A stretch of 64,000 nt of DNA from Ligula intestinalis (GCA_036362985.1 JAYGXS010000004.1:65127856-65191855); one strand, 5' to 3'. Positions 19,650 through 30,689 are shown, counted from the stretch's first letter. A program made the numbers and translations. The notes: a model not told the origin generated them from the letters alone.

Positions 19650-20130
19650 AGGTTTTTGTGTACGAAGCCCGGAGTTGCTGGCTCGGTTGACAGTGACCGC
19701 TGGTGTAAAGCCAGCGCATTGAATGTCCCTGCCTCGGGGCGAAGCCCGGCAATGGGGCGGACTGACAGTGTCCTTGTCGGTCCATGCTGCAACTCACTGT
19801 CTGAGATGTGACAGTGGCTTATAAGTACTTGTCAAGTGCGTTCGCTTGTGGCATCATTGGGCGCGTTGGTCACCCATTGTGTGAGGCACCTAAATGGCCC
19901 TTGAGGAACTGCGACCAATTGGGCACGCTCGTGAACTCGCGTGCGTCTGTGTCCCCTCCAGAGATTTAGGGTCATCGCGTGGGCATAGTCACTAGCGAAG
20001 GCATATGACCTTGGAGGCAGTACGCATCGACAAAGTTATCATTGTGACACGCGGCCTCCGGCACGACGCCTCAAGAGAGTCCGCAGGGTTGTTGTTGTTG
20101 TTGTTGTTGTTGTTAGACTCCTAACAAAAA
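19650..20130 (-). repeat. LTR-like repeat, family C
   Basis: Shares GGCGAAGCCCGGCA, CAACTCACTGTCTGAGA, TTGAGGAACTGC, TCTCCAGAGATTTAGG and TTAGACTCCTAACAA with 42690-43260, in the same order. The other copies carry an AATAAA at one end, so I read these as LTR-like, but no internal region or TG..CA ends were resolved. A (GTT)n tract at 20089-20114 is specific to this copy. Confidence 0.5.
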
Positions 20131-20627
20131 CGGCGCTCCTATTGGCAAACGGCATGCATTCGTTGGACTGTCCAGATTCCAACAAGCTCATAAGTACTGT
20201 TGCACTTTGGGGTGGGCGGAGAGTTGTAGCACGCCTAAAGGTAGATTTCACGCCGCCCCAGCCACTGTGTCCACTCACAGCACCGGACGGCTGACGGGCT
20301 CGAACAGTGGACTGCTGCAAGGGAGAGCGAAGGGAGGGGGGGTTGAGACTGACATTGGAGAATCCAGCACCACTACACGTAATCACACGCCTCGCTAAAA
20401 GCTGTGATTTGGAAGGTTTCCAACTGACCGGAAACTTAGACTTCGTGGCTCATTAATATGGCACTCAGGCACGTGATATCTGAAACGCGCTTGTGGAAGC
20501 CTGGTGCATTCTGTGGGCATGCGATCCTGTATGTAGAACGCATTAATAGACTGGTTATTTTAGTCAGCCAAAACCCCTGAGCCCTTCTCCAATTGTCCGG
20601 ACGCTGTCTTGCCACCGGAGCTACATA

Positions 20628-20630
<3 letters not shown>

Positions 20631-20686
<56 letters not shown>

Positions 20687-20692
20687 GAGAGT
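20631..20692. repeat. (GA)n microsatellite
   Basis: About 60 bp of GA repeat with one GC interruption. Confidence 0.92.
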
Positions 20693-20797
20693 CGAGTAGG
20701 TGCGCTGTGTAGCTGCATCATTATTTGTGCATAAGTACAAGGTTTGAGGAGAAGAATAAGATTCGATCGCTGGGATAATATGTTTATTCGCCTGACG

Positions 20798-20827
20798 TTT
20801 CGACATTCTTCATGGATTCATCATCAG
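20798..20827 (-). ncRNA. Hammerhead-like motif (Penelope-type end)
   Basis: Minus strand: CTGATGA, a 19-nt segment, GAAACGTCAGG, then AATAAA. The boxes match the hammerhead core exactly, but the 19-nt segment pairs poorly as helix II. It is probably a decayed copy or the end of a different Penelope-like family. Confidence 0.35.
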
Positions 20828-21336
20828 AGACATGAATAGTAAACAGTAGCAGAAAAAGGGGGACTCAGATTACCGATGACGGACTGATAAGCTGCCTTCG
20901 TTTGATCATTTTTTGCGCTTGACTCTCTTCTCGGGAGTAATTTCTCATCGTTTGACTATACCGGTATGTAACTCGTCGGCCCCTTTAAGGAATGTACAAC
21001 CACAGTTCTGTTTATGTTCTATCGGGATTTTGCTCTAGTAATGCCTGCACAGACGGCTAACCAACGTTTATCAACTTTAGAGTGCAAACATTTGAATTGT
21101 CGCCTCTTCTGCTTCGTTTTGTTTTTAACTTGATGCAAAAAGCAGGCTTATCTGCTCACATCTGGCGTGAAAATTTACTTGACGTTAGCCCCCTACACTC
21201 ACAACCGCTTTTTTTCTAGTAAACATGTCTGCCAAGTTTTCATTATTCCTGTCCAACATGTACTACGCTTGGGTGGGCAGTTCTCTGTATCTGCTGATGC
21301 CGAGTTTCTGCTACTCTCTGCCACTACCCATTTAGA

Positions 21337-23682
21337 ATGGGCAAAAAGAAACGAAGCGGACCAGCAAACCCCGCCAAGAACGAAACTGGGGAAGCTCATT
21401 CACCGCAGCCGGATCTGGCGACGAATCCTCCGCCGTCTGACAGCTTCACTCTTGTTAAGGTCAGTCCGGCGGTTCTTTCTTCGCATTTTAACAGTTTCAC
21501 TTTTGCACTCTGACCTCTACCTGTCACCAACGTTCAAAGACGTCATTAGGTAGTGTGTAGCAGACCTTGATGGACTGGTTAGTTCCATCGGCCACTGCTC
21601 CTGTGCTGACGTTGTCTTGCTAGTACTTACCTTGAGGCCTTGTGTCCTGTGGAGGGATGTATGAGTGTTGTCAATGCTGTAGACCTCAGTTTCTATTCCC
21701 GTCCTCAGGCCCTTTGGCAGTTGGCTTGTGCGAGGAAAAGGGGGGGTTGAACGGCCCGCGTCTCGTGTGCGTGAGAATGCTAGTGGTTATGTTAAGAGGA
21801 AGCCATTGCAACCTTACTCTCAGACGACCAGTCGGCCACTCCGCACCAAAACCCACGGTGGACTGAGTGCGGGGCTTGTTGTATAATCCTCAATTGGCAA
21901 ACCTCCAACTATAGCGCTTATCGCACTGTGATAGTTTCCGCCTAGGATCATACATGCTGTAGAGGCACTACGTAGAGAAGGACCCAAGAATCACACTTCG
22001 CACTCACGTGAGAGGTGCCGTTTGGAAACGTGTATCTTGTGATGTTGGGTGTGGCCATGTATGATGTAAGTGCTCGTAAGAAGAGGTGTGGTATAGCTCG
22101 CAGTGTTCTGTCGCAGATTTTTATGGAGGCGCATGTGGCCTACTAAGCCCATTCGGTCTGTGCATGTGCGTGGACAGTACCAGCAGTTGATGTTGTTGGT
22201 TCAACTTGCGTCGGTTTCTGCGCGACGGACTCGCAAGTGACCGACCAGGCCGATGCGTCATTTGTATGTCCGGTGATAATGAGAGCAGGAAAGTTTGACG
22301 GCTATATACTCGGTTGTAATGATGAAGCTACCGTTACTGGAGACGGAAAAAGGCGTTCATCGATCCTGTTACGATGCGTACTCGTCTCGTTGGGCTTTTG
22401 GCCTCGACACGTAGACAGCCACATGATCACCAGGAATATACGTTGAATTGATTACCGTGCTTTAATTGCAGACTGCTAAAGTTCATGTGATGCAAAGCTG
22501 GGGTTAGGTACATGTGGGCTGATGATGCAAGTCTCCATTATCTTATTTATAGTCTCTTGATTTTATTACTAGTCGCTTTGTGACTGCCTGAAAGAGCTGT
22601 CTTCTTTTTCAGTACTGCGCCAATCCCACCCCAGGCATCTGATCAGCTAGGTGGTGATATGTTGCTGGCGGTGGGGAGAGAGTGAGGTCAACCTTGAGCG
22701 CATTTCTTTCCTCACTATAATCAATCTGACGCTCTTGAAACTATTGCGTTACGCTTAAAGCCGTGGCTTGGAGGGTCGCCAACTGGTGAGATAACTTGGG
22801 CACCGCAGTCGGTCCAGTGTATCTTGTTGAGTGGAGTGGATTGCTGCATGCTGAGAGTCAGGCTGCAATAGTTCCTTCTTAATGTGGCCTTAATGGCGTA
22901 CCCAGTCGGGAGGTGTAATGTTGGCAGGCGTATTGGTCGCGCCAGCCACCTGCACCCTCCCATATCTCCGATCTTCTTGACCTTTTACTTGACACCGGGT
23001 CCCGGTGTGAGAATGGTACAAAATGGGGTAGATTCTCCGCAAGTCTACTTTCACTGCAATCCCGCGGGAGTCACCGCGTTGCTTCAGCTTGCTGAGGCTC
23101 GTGATGGGCATTGTCAAAATCGACGATCGAGCTGTCGTACATAGAGCACCAAGGCACAAGCAGTTGAGCAGGTGTCCTATCCTTAACGGTGAACTTTTTT
23201 TAATCGATACATATATTCAATAGACATAATAATATTCCCGCCAATACGTCATATACTTATATATTTTGTTTCAAATTGCCTGTGCAGGTGAGGGACATTG
23301 TTTGTGAAAAGGAGGCTCGCATTCAAGAGGCTTTGAATGAGCTGAAGAAGGGCGCTCGATTCGACGCCGTCGCTAATATCTATACCGATGACGTAGGCCG
23401 ATCTGGCGGAAGTTTGGGCTGGATGATCCGCGGTTCAATGAATGAGACCTTTGAGGTAAGCCCCATGTGCGGGCTTCCGTCTCATTTTCGTTACACTGTG
23501 TTTTCTTCCTCTTTCTCCTTTTAATTTCACCCCTGCGTTTCACTATTTGGTTTTCTTTTTTTTCTTTTTAGAAAGCTGCCTTTGCCCTGCCACCCTCTAC
23601 GGTGATGAAACCCGTCTACACTGATCCGCCCTTCAAGACTGGCTTTGGCTACCATATCATTATGATTGAGGGCAAGAAGTAG
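21337..23682 (+). CDS. PIN4-like parvulin, diverged paralogue, 3 exons
   Basis: Exons 21337-21459, 23288-23455 and 23572-23682 (41+56+36 residues = 133, stop TAG). The N-terminal exon is a basic, disordered-looking tail ([18 protein letters not shown]). Exons 2 and 3 form a complete parvulin (PpiC-type prolyl isomerase) domain: [34 protein letters not shown] and [17 protein letters not shown]. Known for human PIN4/Par14: active-site residues include His42, Asp74, Met90, Phe94, Phe120 and His123. Here the equivalents are Asp (VRDIV), Asp, Met, Phe, Phe and His, so the first His of the dual-His motif is lost. Exon lengths and phases equal those of the neighbour at 26415-28438, so it arose by tandem duplication. 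An AATAAA lies at 23724-23729. It may be active with altered kinetics or be a binding-only form. Confidence 0.85.
21460..23287. other. First intron of the PIN4-like gene
   Basis: 1.8 kb between donor AAG|GTCAGT and acceptor GTGCAG. No element is clearly delimited. Part of 23030-23160 resembles repeat sequence near 25000 and 27330 (CGAGCTGTCGTA/CGAACTGT). Confidence 0.45.
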
Positions 23683-23723
23683 CCCCCTTCCCTCCTTTCC
23701 ACTTTTCTGTTGGCTTAGCTTCT

Positions 23724-23729
23724 AATAAA
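23724..23729 (+). terminator. Polyadenylation signal AATAAA of the PIN4-like gene
   Basis: AATAAA 41 bases after the stop codon, followed by a T-rich tract. Position fits a short 3' UTR. Confidence 0.6.
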
Positions 23730-23839
23730 AATATTCATATTTTTTTAAAAATTGTCTTTCCTCCCATCCCCGCTAGTTGACCGCCCTCTTTTGACTGTCT
23801 GTATTTGTTGCTAATGTCTGCCTCCCATTTATCACTTTC

Positions 23840-24610
23840 TATCATGGTGGTGACGAGACGTGCTCCCCTAGCTCACTGGGTATAACCTTTATTGTGACAG
23901 GCTGCTCTCCTCTTAGATGGCACTGTGGGCAAATGTGGGTTAATAGGCCCCCTGCATGTGTCCCCTGAACGGACCGCGTGATTGTTTGGTTGTTAGCCCT
24001 TGTTGGATCAGGGGTCCCCGCCGGAGTCCAAACTGGGTGCAGTTGGGAGACAGAGAAAAGCCGCGACCTCAGCAAGCTCGAGCCAAAGGTCCACGGGGGT
24101 GAGTTGGGTGCCGGCCGGGAACTGCAGGCGAATAGATGCCGGCAATCATGCGGCGAGACGCCGCACTCGGGACAGTTATCGGGTGTGGACGGATCGATTC
24201 GGAGTTGGTTCTGGTGAAGGACTACTGCGTAGCTGCGCCAGGGTACAGCGAGTGACCCTCGGGAGACGTCGTTCCGAGGCCGCAATCGGAGGAGGATAGC
24301 CACCCAGAAGGACTGGGGTGTGGTAACTGGATTTTGCGCCCACAGCAGCTCTCTGGTGGAGACGCTGGAAGCCCGTCTTGATGGTCGAACCATCAGCGGG
24401 TAGATCCGAGAGAGACGAGGTGACAACTGCCTTGTGGAGAGCTCGAATAGACGGCCGAACGTTGCGGTTAGGCTCAGGAGCGTGGCAACCATGGTGATTC
24501 GGATGGCCAGGTTGTAAACCTGTCCACCAGGGCACCGTTCTGTGCTGACTGAAGGCGGCAGCGGAGGCTGAAGGAGCTGATTGTGGGAGACCAGACTGGT
24601 GCCGCATAGG
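23840..24610 (-). pseudogene. LINE 3' end (C-terminal zinc-knuckle region)
   Basis: Minus-strand frames give ASERRLPRVTRCTLAQLRSS, then [20 protein letters not shown] followed by [10 protein letters not shown]. This is the C-terminal CxxC...H...C region typical of jockey/I-type LINE ORF2 proteins. The frame shifts near 24240. The 3' end reads GGCGGGGACCCCTGATCCAA then CAAGGGCTAACAACCAA. A second copy lies in the opposite orientation at 27470-27775, so the two flank the first PIN4 exon as an inverted pair. Confidence 0.72.
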
Positions 24611-24639
24611 TGATACGCTGGGTCAACACGGAGGCCAGG

Positions 24640-25070
24640 TCAGGGCGCGTGGTTGGCTGGCTAGTAGTCTTTGTTGGATCAGGTGTCCCGCCGCATTTGC
24701 CTCAATCCCGGCCGCGAGGAGGAGGAGTCGGAGCAGCGTGGTCGGAAGGGGCTGCTCCGTCGTCAAAAACAAAAATGTAGAAGAGGGGACATTGATCCAC
24801 CATAGGGAGGTTTGGTGTAGCAGACCTGGGCCGCCGTGAGGGCGGGTGGGATCGCGGCCGAAGACGCGTGGTGGCACGCGTAGGTGAAGGCTCACGCCGC
24901 ACATCCGCCCTATCACGCACGGTTGGATGAGGGAAGAGAGTTCGGTAGATGCTGCACAAGTCTACCCTTACTTAAAACCAGCTCACGCACAAGTCACCGT
25001 CCTTGTACTGCCCTCCTGGGGAGCAAACTATCGACCTCGTTGGAATCAACGGTCGGACTGTCGTAGAACC
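24640..25070 (-). mobile_element. Short internally deleted LINE derivative, copy 1
   Basis: On minus it carries a LINE head (GGTCTGCTACACCAAACCTC, then a Leu-rich LLRLLLLAAGIEANAAG peptide) joined directly to the LINE 3' end (GGCGGGACACCTGATCCAAC). The catalytic ORF2 core is missing. The same head-to-tail structure recurs at 55800-56060, so it is likely a mobile non-autonomous family. The 5' limit is uncertain. Confidence 0.55.
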
Positions 25071-25499
25071 CCAAATCTCACGATCAACAACTATTCGCCT
25101 ATGCTTATTCCGAAATGTGTTTTTTGAGTAGGCGAGTTACGACTTCTACCCCATTGCCATGTCTTCGGGTCGGATACTTGAGGTTTGTAACCCAAATGTT
25201 TAATGACAAATAGACTTGGTTATAAATGCCAGGATTTCGTATCCTAGTTTTGAGCTATGTTTGGCTGTTATCGGCAATAAACCAGGCCTAAACGTATCTG
25301 TAGCTTCAATTTTTTTAATATCCTCTTGACTCTATTTTTTGCGGTCACGCGAACACTCCCGAGTTTCATTACACGCACTCATCGAAAATCTCATACTCAT
25401 AACTTTTTCTCGAACCGCAGGATACTCTTTCTTTCTCTTTACAAAGGTTAATTTTTTTACCAAACGAGTACAAGAAAACTGTTTAGTGCGTGTTTCCCA

Positions 25500-25768
25500 T
25501 AAAATATATTTGAATTTATAAAGTCAGTCAAAATAAATAACAAATACGCATACTATTTAAGTAGTTACCTTTTACAGTGCATAATTTTTGTTAGCGGTCA
25601 AAAAAAACTCGTTAAGAAGTCGTCATCCTATCGTGACTCAAATTACTTGAGAATAGACTGCACGATAATCAGTCCTACAACCTTAATCAATGGTGATTAG
25701 CGAGTGAGTATCAATCTTTCGCGAATGGTGGCATGTTGCACGAATTCGGAACCGTACTGTAGCTATCT
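25500..25768. mobile_element. Single arm of the Tc1-type foldback family
   Basis: From CATAAAATATATTTGAATTT through GTTAAGAAGTCGTCATCCTA to a tip reading GGTTCCGTACTG followed by TA. It matches the right arms of 3353-4347 and 31059-31897. No left arm is found, so this copy is truncated or decayed. Confidence 0.65.
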
Positions 25769-26403
25769 GACATAGTAGGTATCTGCATGCGTCAACAGCC
25801 AATATGTGCGAATGATCATCCTGCCATAGCTTCTGCTCTCCCCTTCCTGCTCAACTACCTCGATCCTACCACCCGCAACGCCTCGGTCGTATATGCTTAT
25901 GTCCAGCAAATGTCTGCGTCACTACGGCTTCTTTTTTCTTTTCTGAGAGGAGTGAACTTGGTCGCTTCTTCTTGTGGTTGCACTCACTGACTTCGACTTG
26001 AACTTGGGGATTTCCTACGCGTCACGTGATTGGTACGCTTTGAGCTGGCACAGAACTCTCCGACTTGACATGCTGATCACACGGTGGTGGTGGTGACGGT
26101 AACTATTGCGCAACCTAGCTGTGTTCCGTGCTGATTGGCAGAACGGGTTTTTCTGCTGTGTGACCTAACCCTGATTCGGTGCATCTTGGCGGTCGATGAT
26201 GCAATGGCGCGGAGCGTGATTTGTGTACTTTAACCAATCGACTTGCGCTTGTGAATCTCTGCTATCGGGTTATTTGTTTTGTGATCCAACTTTTTTGCTT
26301 GTCAAATCCTACCCAACATCACCCCACATCCTTTGACAAAGTGCATTCAACCCCTCCTCGTGAACACATACCAAGACTGACGTCTTTCATTGTTTTGCTG
26401 CAG
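25769..26403. promoter_or_regulatory. Upstream region of PIN4
   Basis: Unique-looking sequence ending in TGTTTTGCTGCAG, a good splice acceptor 11 bases before the PIN4 start codon. This implies a 5'-UTR intron or a trans-splice site. No promoter motif can be supported. Confidence 0.35.
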
Positions 26404-26414
26404 AAAGCTTGATT

Positions 26415-28438
26415 ATGCCAAAACCGAACAAGGGCAAAGCCGGACCGTCGAAGGGCGCCAGTGCTACCGGGGATGCCGGAGCCTCCGCGAAGGCGCCAGC
26501 AAAGGGTGGAAACTCCGTCAAGGTTTCTTGTCTTTCTTTCCTTATTTTTTTTTCTGGCTATGCTTTCTTTGCATTCAACTTTTCTTATCATCGTCATCGC
26601 CGCCATAACCCTCGGTTGTTAGGTGATGATTATTAGACTTTAAATCCTCTTCTTGCACGCTTATTTAAACCGAACCAGTAGCAGCCGCCAGAAAGTAGTT
26701 TGGATCCCCGAAACCCCAAAAGGATGTGTAGATTTAATTAGGGGGGGGGGGGGGGGTTGGTAGATTTGTTTGATTCACTTGACCCACTTGTGAAAAATTC
26801 GCGGCCTCTGTGGGAGTTGAACCCACAGAGCAGGGAAGGCTTTTGTACGGCGAACGCTCTTCCATTGAGCTACGAGGCTCACCGTGCGCCGTGAGTTAAA
26901 TAACAGTTGCATCGATTTTACCCGCCCAACTTACTGCTCGTACGGAATTACAATACAGCAGGCTGAGTGTAGTTTGTTTTTGAGTTCTCGTGATATTTAA
27001 GTCTTTGCCCGCATCGAAGGTACCCAGGTAGCGTGACTCAGCCTTCCTACTATTATGAAAATTTAGCTCGCGTTATTCTTTGTTACGTATATGCATCCTA
27101 AAATAGGCTATGTAATAGATGCGCTGGACTGAGCATGGGGCAAGATAAGGGCATGGCAGGCGTTATTGGGGATTCGGGTCCATAGAAAATGTCACCTATG
27201 GGGATGTGATGACACGCCTAGATGCGGGTTCGCGCCACGCCAGTGACTTGTGCCTCCTCCCGCCTCCGGTCCTCGTGACTCTCTCCTGACATTGGGTCCA
27301 GATGAGTGAGGGAAAGGAGAGTGCTGTGCAAGTCACTGTCTCTGAGCTGTAGGGCACTCGGTGTACCTCGTCGGCGCCAACGGTCGAACTGTTGTATGCT
27401 CCCGCATAAGTTGGCCCGAGACGACAACTTCGAATTATGCTCGCCGGTGGAACAACGTAACGGTCCCCTCAACTGAGAATGTGTTTGCAACCGTCCCTTG
27501 CCAACTACGCAGTAGTCCTTCACCAGTACGAACTCCGACTCGATCCGTCCACACCCGATAACTGTCCCGACTGCGGCGTCTCGCCGCATGACTGCCGGCA
27601 TCTATTCGCCTGCAGTTCCCGGCCCGGCACCCAACTCATCCCCGTGGACCATTGGCTCGATCCGGCTGTGGTGGTGGCTCTTCTCCGTCTCCCAACTGCA
27701 CCCACTTTGGACTCTGGCGGGGACCCCTGATCCAACAAGGGCTAACAACCAACCAACCTCCCAGATTAGGGGTTATTAGCGTTCAGTTCGAAAGACAAAC
27801 TATTTATTCGCAGAGGCTACTTGATTTAATTTCCTCCGGTCTGCACGAGCCAATCATCGTCGAGTCGAGCTGAGTTGCTCTGGGCCCTGACAGTCCTCCT
27901 ACCCCTCCGTTTCTTTGCTACAAGCCTAGTCGTGAAGCCGCCAATGACCGTCATTAAATAAGCTCGGAGGTAGCCTGCTGGAAGAGGACAAAGTTCCGAT
28001 TCAATCTAACTGTCTTGTTTTATTTTTGGTCTACGTCTCTGTGATCAGCTTTTGCTTTTGTATGGCATTTTCAGGTGAGACACATCTTGTGCGAGAAACA
28101 CAGTAAGTGCATGGAGGCCATGGAAGAGTTGAAAAAGGGTGAGCACTTCAACACGGTGGCGGAGAAGTACAGCGAAGATAAGGCCCGTTCCGGTGGCGAC
28201 CTCGGTTGGATGACCCGGGGCTCCATGGTTGGACCCTTCCAGGTAGGCGGTATACTTGCCGCCGGGAATTTTTGTCGTTTTGCTCACCCCTGCCCATATT
28301 TCACGGTTGCCTTCTTGTTCATTGTAGGATGCGGCATTTGAGCTCACGCCGTCGACTGTCAATAAACCCATCTACACGGATCCCCCCGTGAAGACGAAAT
28401 TTGGCTACCACATCATCATGGTTGAGGGACGGAAGTAG
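26415..28438 (+). CDS. PIN4: PIN4 (parvulin-14) peptidyl-prolyl isomerase, 3 exons
   Basis: Exons 26415-26522, 28075-28242 and 28328-28438 give 36+56+36 = 128 residues (human PIN4 is 131). The N-terminal exon is a Lys/Gly/Ala-rich tail starting [14 protein letters not shown] and ending NSVK. The parvulin domain follows: [45 protein letters not shown], then [20 protein letters not shown]. All active-site positions of Par14 are kept (His, Asp, Met, Phe, Phe, His). Parvulin-14 isomerises peptidyl-prolyl bonds and, in animals, is linked to pre-rRNA processing and chromatin. Introns are 1552 bp (with a SINE and a LINE tail inside) and 85 bp. The first donor is AAG|GTTTCT, a weak match. No canonical AATAAA follows; GATAAA lies about 30 bases after the stop. 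Confidence 0.93.
26741..26756. repeat. Poly-G tract
   Basis: Sixteen G in a row in PIN4 intron 1, next to the SINE below. Other G/C runs lie near 14143, 33110 and 60940. Confidence 0.9.
26757..26890 (-). repeat. tRNA-derived SINE
   Basis: The minus strand reads GCCTCGTAGCTCAATGGAAG (acceptor plus A box/D arm), then GTGGGTTCAACTCCCAC (T arm with B box), then AGAGGC. D and T arms fold; the anticodon arm does not, so this is not a working tRNA gene. A non-tRNA tail follows (CGAATTTTTCACAAGTGGGT). The tail and the first bases of the T arm recur at 63935-64000. Confidence 0.7.
27145..27469 (+). repeat. Dispersed repeat in PIN4 intron 1
   Basis: Contains AGGGCATGGCAGGC and CAACGGTCGAACTGT segments that recur in diverged form near 17830-18020, 23090-23150 and 25040-25070. 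It directly precedes a LINE tail. Confidence 0.45.
27470..27775 (+). pseudogene. LINE 3' end, inverted relative to 23840-24610
   Basis: The frame at 27479-27730 reads [20 protein letters not shown] followed by [10 protein letters not shown] and a C-terminal tail ending DSGGDP-stop. It is 5'-truncated, and the 3' end has CCTGATCCAACAAGGGCTAA then an (AACC)n-like tail. It sits in PIN4 intron 1. Confidence 0.75.
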
Positions 28439-28631
28439 ATGGTTGTGTTTTTGTGTTAGCCCAGTTTTTGATAAATTATTATTTTTTGGTGCTTCCTGTT
28501 CTTGTGTCCCCCTGTTTTCGCAGAAGTCATGTTAGCAGCAAACAGACTCCAAGGTATCCCGCCCCCTGCGTGTCGCCAGTCTGACAAAATTTCGATTATA
28601 AGTCTGGAGATTGTGCTGCTGGTGGTGGGAT

Positions 28632-29060
28632 GCTGCGATGATCGTTTAAGGTGTCTATATCGCAGGGGGTTAAGTGAGTTAAACCCTAACAACTGCGATC
28701 TTCCGACCATGGTTACTTTGAGGAGGAGGAGAAGTCTTGGGAACGCCAGAGTAGAAGGAACAGTATATTGTGTACACAGAGGAACGAAGAATCGATGGAA
28801 AAAGATTTGCCTCGGAGAGCATACAACCTGTTAGGAGAGCCAGTCGAGTCCAAGTGTTGGTGTGAGAGCAGTCAGGCCAGTACACAGAGAGAGAGAGAGA
28901 GCGTTCATTGGTTGGGTCGGCCTCGAAGGTTTCTTGGACAGCGTGTGGGTGGAAATCGACCTGGGTGGTCCGTATCTCGCGCGACAGTAAGTTTGGCGGC
29001 CGCTACGACCTTAAGTTCTAGACGGATTGAGGTCACGTCAGGAAGGTTAGGCGTCGGGCA
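28632..29060 (-). repeat. LTR-like repeat, family A1
   Basis: One edge is TATCGCAGGGGGTTAAGTGA then GTTAAACCCTAACAACTGCG, which folds as a hairpin. The rest contains GAAGTCTTGGGAACGCCAGA and GTGTACACAGAGG, whose minus-strand reading resembles the poly(A)-signal region ACACAATAAACTC of other copies. Homologues: 37676-38000 and 38046-38320. No internal coding region adjoins, so these would be solo copies. Confidence 0.5.
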
Positions 29061-29549
29061 GGCAGTGACCACTACATCTACATAAACGTTTGCGCAAATT
29101 GTTTTGTCTTTTTTGATATTTATAGTGGTATGAGGCTGGTAGACTCACTTTTAAGACTTTTGTGAACGAGAACAGAGGAATAGATTTTATGTTGAAGGTA
29201 AATATGCAAAGTTTTCAGCAAAAATGGCTGCATTCACAGGGAGCACGGGATAAGGAAAGGTGAAAGATCATGACATATTCAAAGTTTAAAGCTTTATACG
29301 ATATCTACATCTGTTATGGAGACAGGTCGGCTTTCAACTTCTGAATTTCTGTTTCTTCACACATGAGGCAGCCTGCTAGAAATGGGAGTATAGAGGATTG
29401 ATATCCGATGTACGGCAAGACATCTGACGGAAGCTTCGTCACCATTAGTTCAGAGTGGAGAGGGTGAACGACCTCACTAAGGGCGTGATCAGCAAATCGC
29501 TTGACCGTGTCGCTGTATTATAGTATCAGCTAAAAAAACATAATAAACA

Positions 29550-30290
29550 CTGGTATCTGAAGAGAGCATTCGGAGGATACGTTTAAAAATTGCCAGGCCT
29601 TTTTTCAAGTAAAGCTGGAAAAATAACTGGAGGGCAGTAAAGAATGAGAAGGAGAATGCAGGCATCTATGAATTTCCAGATTCGGGCCTGCGATGTGCGA
29701 TATGAATGCAACTGGTGGATAAAATACAAAATTTAACAGATTTTAATAAAGAGGTCTTCAACATGAAGAGTACAGGAGAGGTTAGATGCCAAAGTAACAC
29801 CAAGGTACCGGAAACAGGCTAATTTGTGGGGCAGAAAGTCTATGGATTCAGGAATGGGAGAGGGTCGCAATCGAAAAACACACTTGACTGAATTCTGATC
29901 GTTGATGAGAGGGCTATTTGCTGTCGACCGTGCTGAGACGTGGTCCGGGCCATCTTTCAGTACTTGGCGATATATCTGACTTTATAGGGGAAGGCCAAAA
30001 GCCATGTCGTCACTATATTTAGCGTACAAACATTCGTTTGGCGATCGTAGGTCGTCACTGGGGAGGGAGAACGGAGTGAGGGGATAATATAAGCCCTTGG
30101 AGAACTCCACTGTTTTCGGGAAGGACTGTGGCTTTTCGCTTGCCACACTGCACGAATTGAGTGCGGGAAGTGAAATAGTCCCCAAGCCAAGAGACAGTCC
30201 AGCTGGGAGAGCCGCATGCAGAAGTTTTATTAAGAAGGAGATGGCGTGGAATTTTATTAAAGGCTAAGAAGTAGTCAAGCAAAACACATG
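29550..30290 (-). pseudogene. LINE reverse transcriptase fragment (CR1/L2-like)
   Basis: Minus-strand frames give LDYFLAFNKIPRHLLLNK, SWLGDYFTSRTQFVQCGKRK, GVLQG and CLYAKYSDDMAFGLPL, i.e. RT motifs A to C with KYSDD as the catalytic box. Further on, CFRYLGVTLASNLSCTLHVE and ARIWKFIDACILLLILY match the RT thumb. At least two frameshifts and several stops make it a pseudogene. Confidence 0.75.
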
Positions 30291-30689
30291 AGTATGCACG
30301 GCAGCCCTTATCTGAATCTCTTAGAGCAGAACTGTAATATCACACTTGATGTCGTCAAGAATGATGTAAAGGACTGCATTTATGGGAGAGGTTGGAAGTA
30401 CCCATTTGATGCAGATGGTTACCCTCAATGGAAATCAGATTCACTGGATATATTCAAACCTGTCCTGTAGATAGATGGGGAGCATTGGGAGCATCCCTCA
30501 AATGACTTGATAATACCGCACAGCGATAGCCTTATGTCTATAAAACCATTTGAGATTTAACTAAATCCCAGCAGAAAACGATTACTCAACGGCGCTGGAG
30601 GGTGTTCGTTCGTCACGTGTGGCTGAGTTTGGGTCCTCTCTGATGCGAATTTACTAACCGAAAAAAAGCAAGACATTTTTTTGATTTCG

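Noticed and set aside
26803..26882. tRNA gene on the minus strand
   Set aside because: D and T arms fold but the anticodon arm does not, and a SINE tail shared with 63935-64000 follows.
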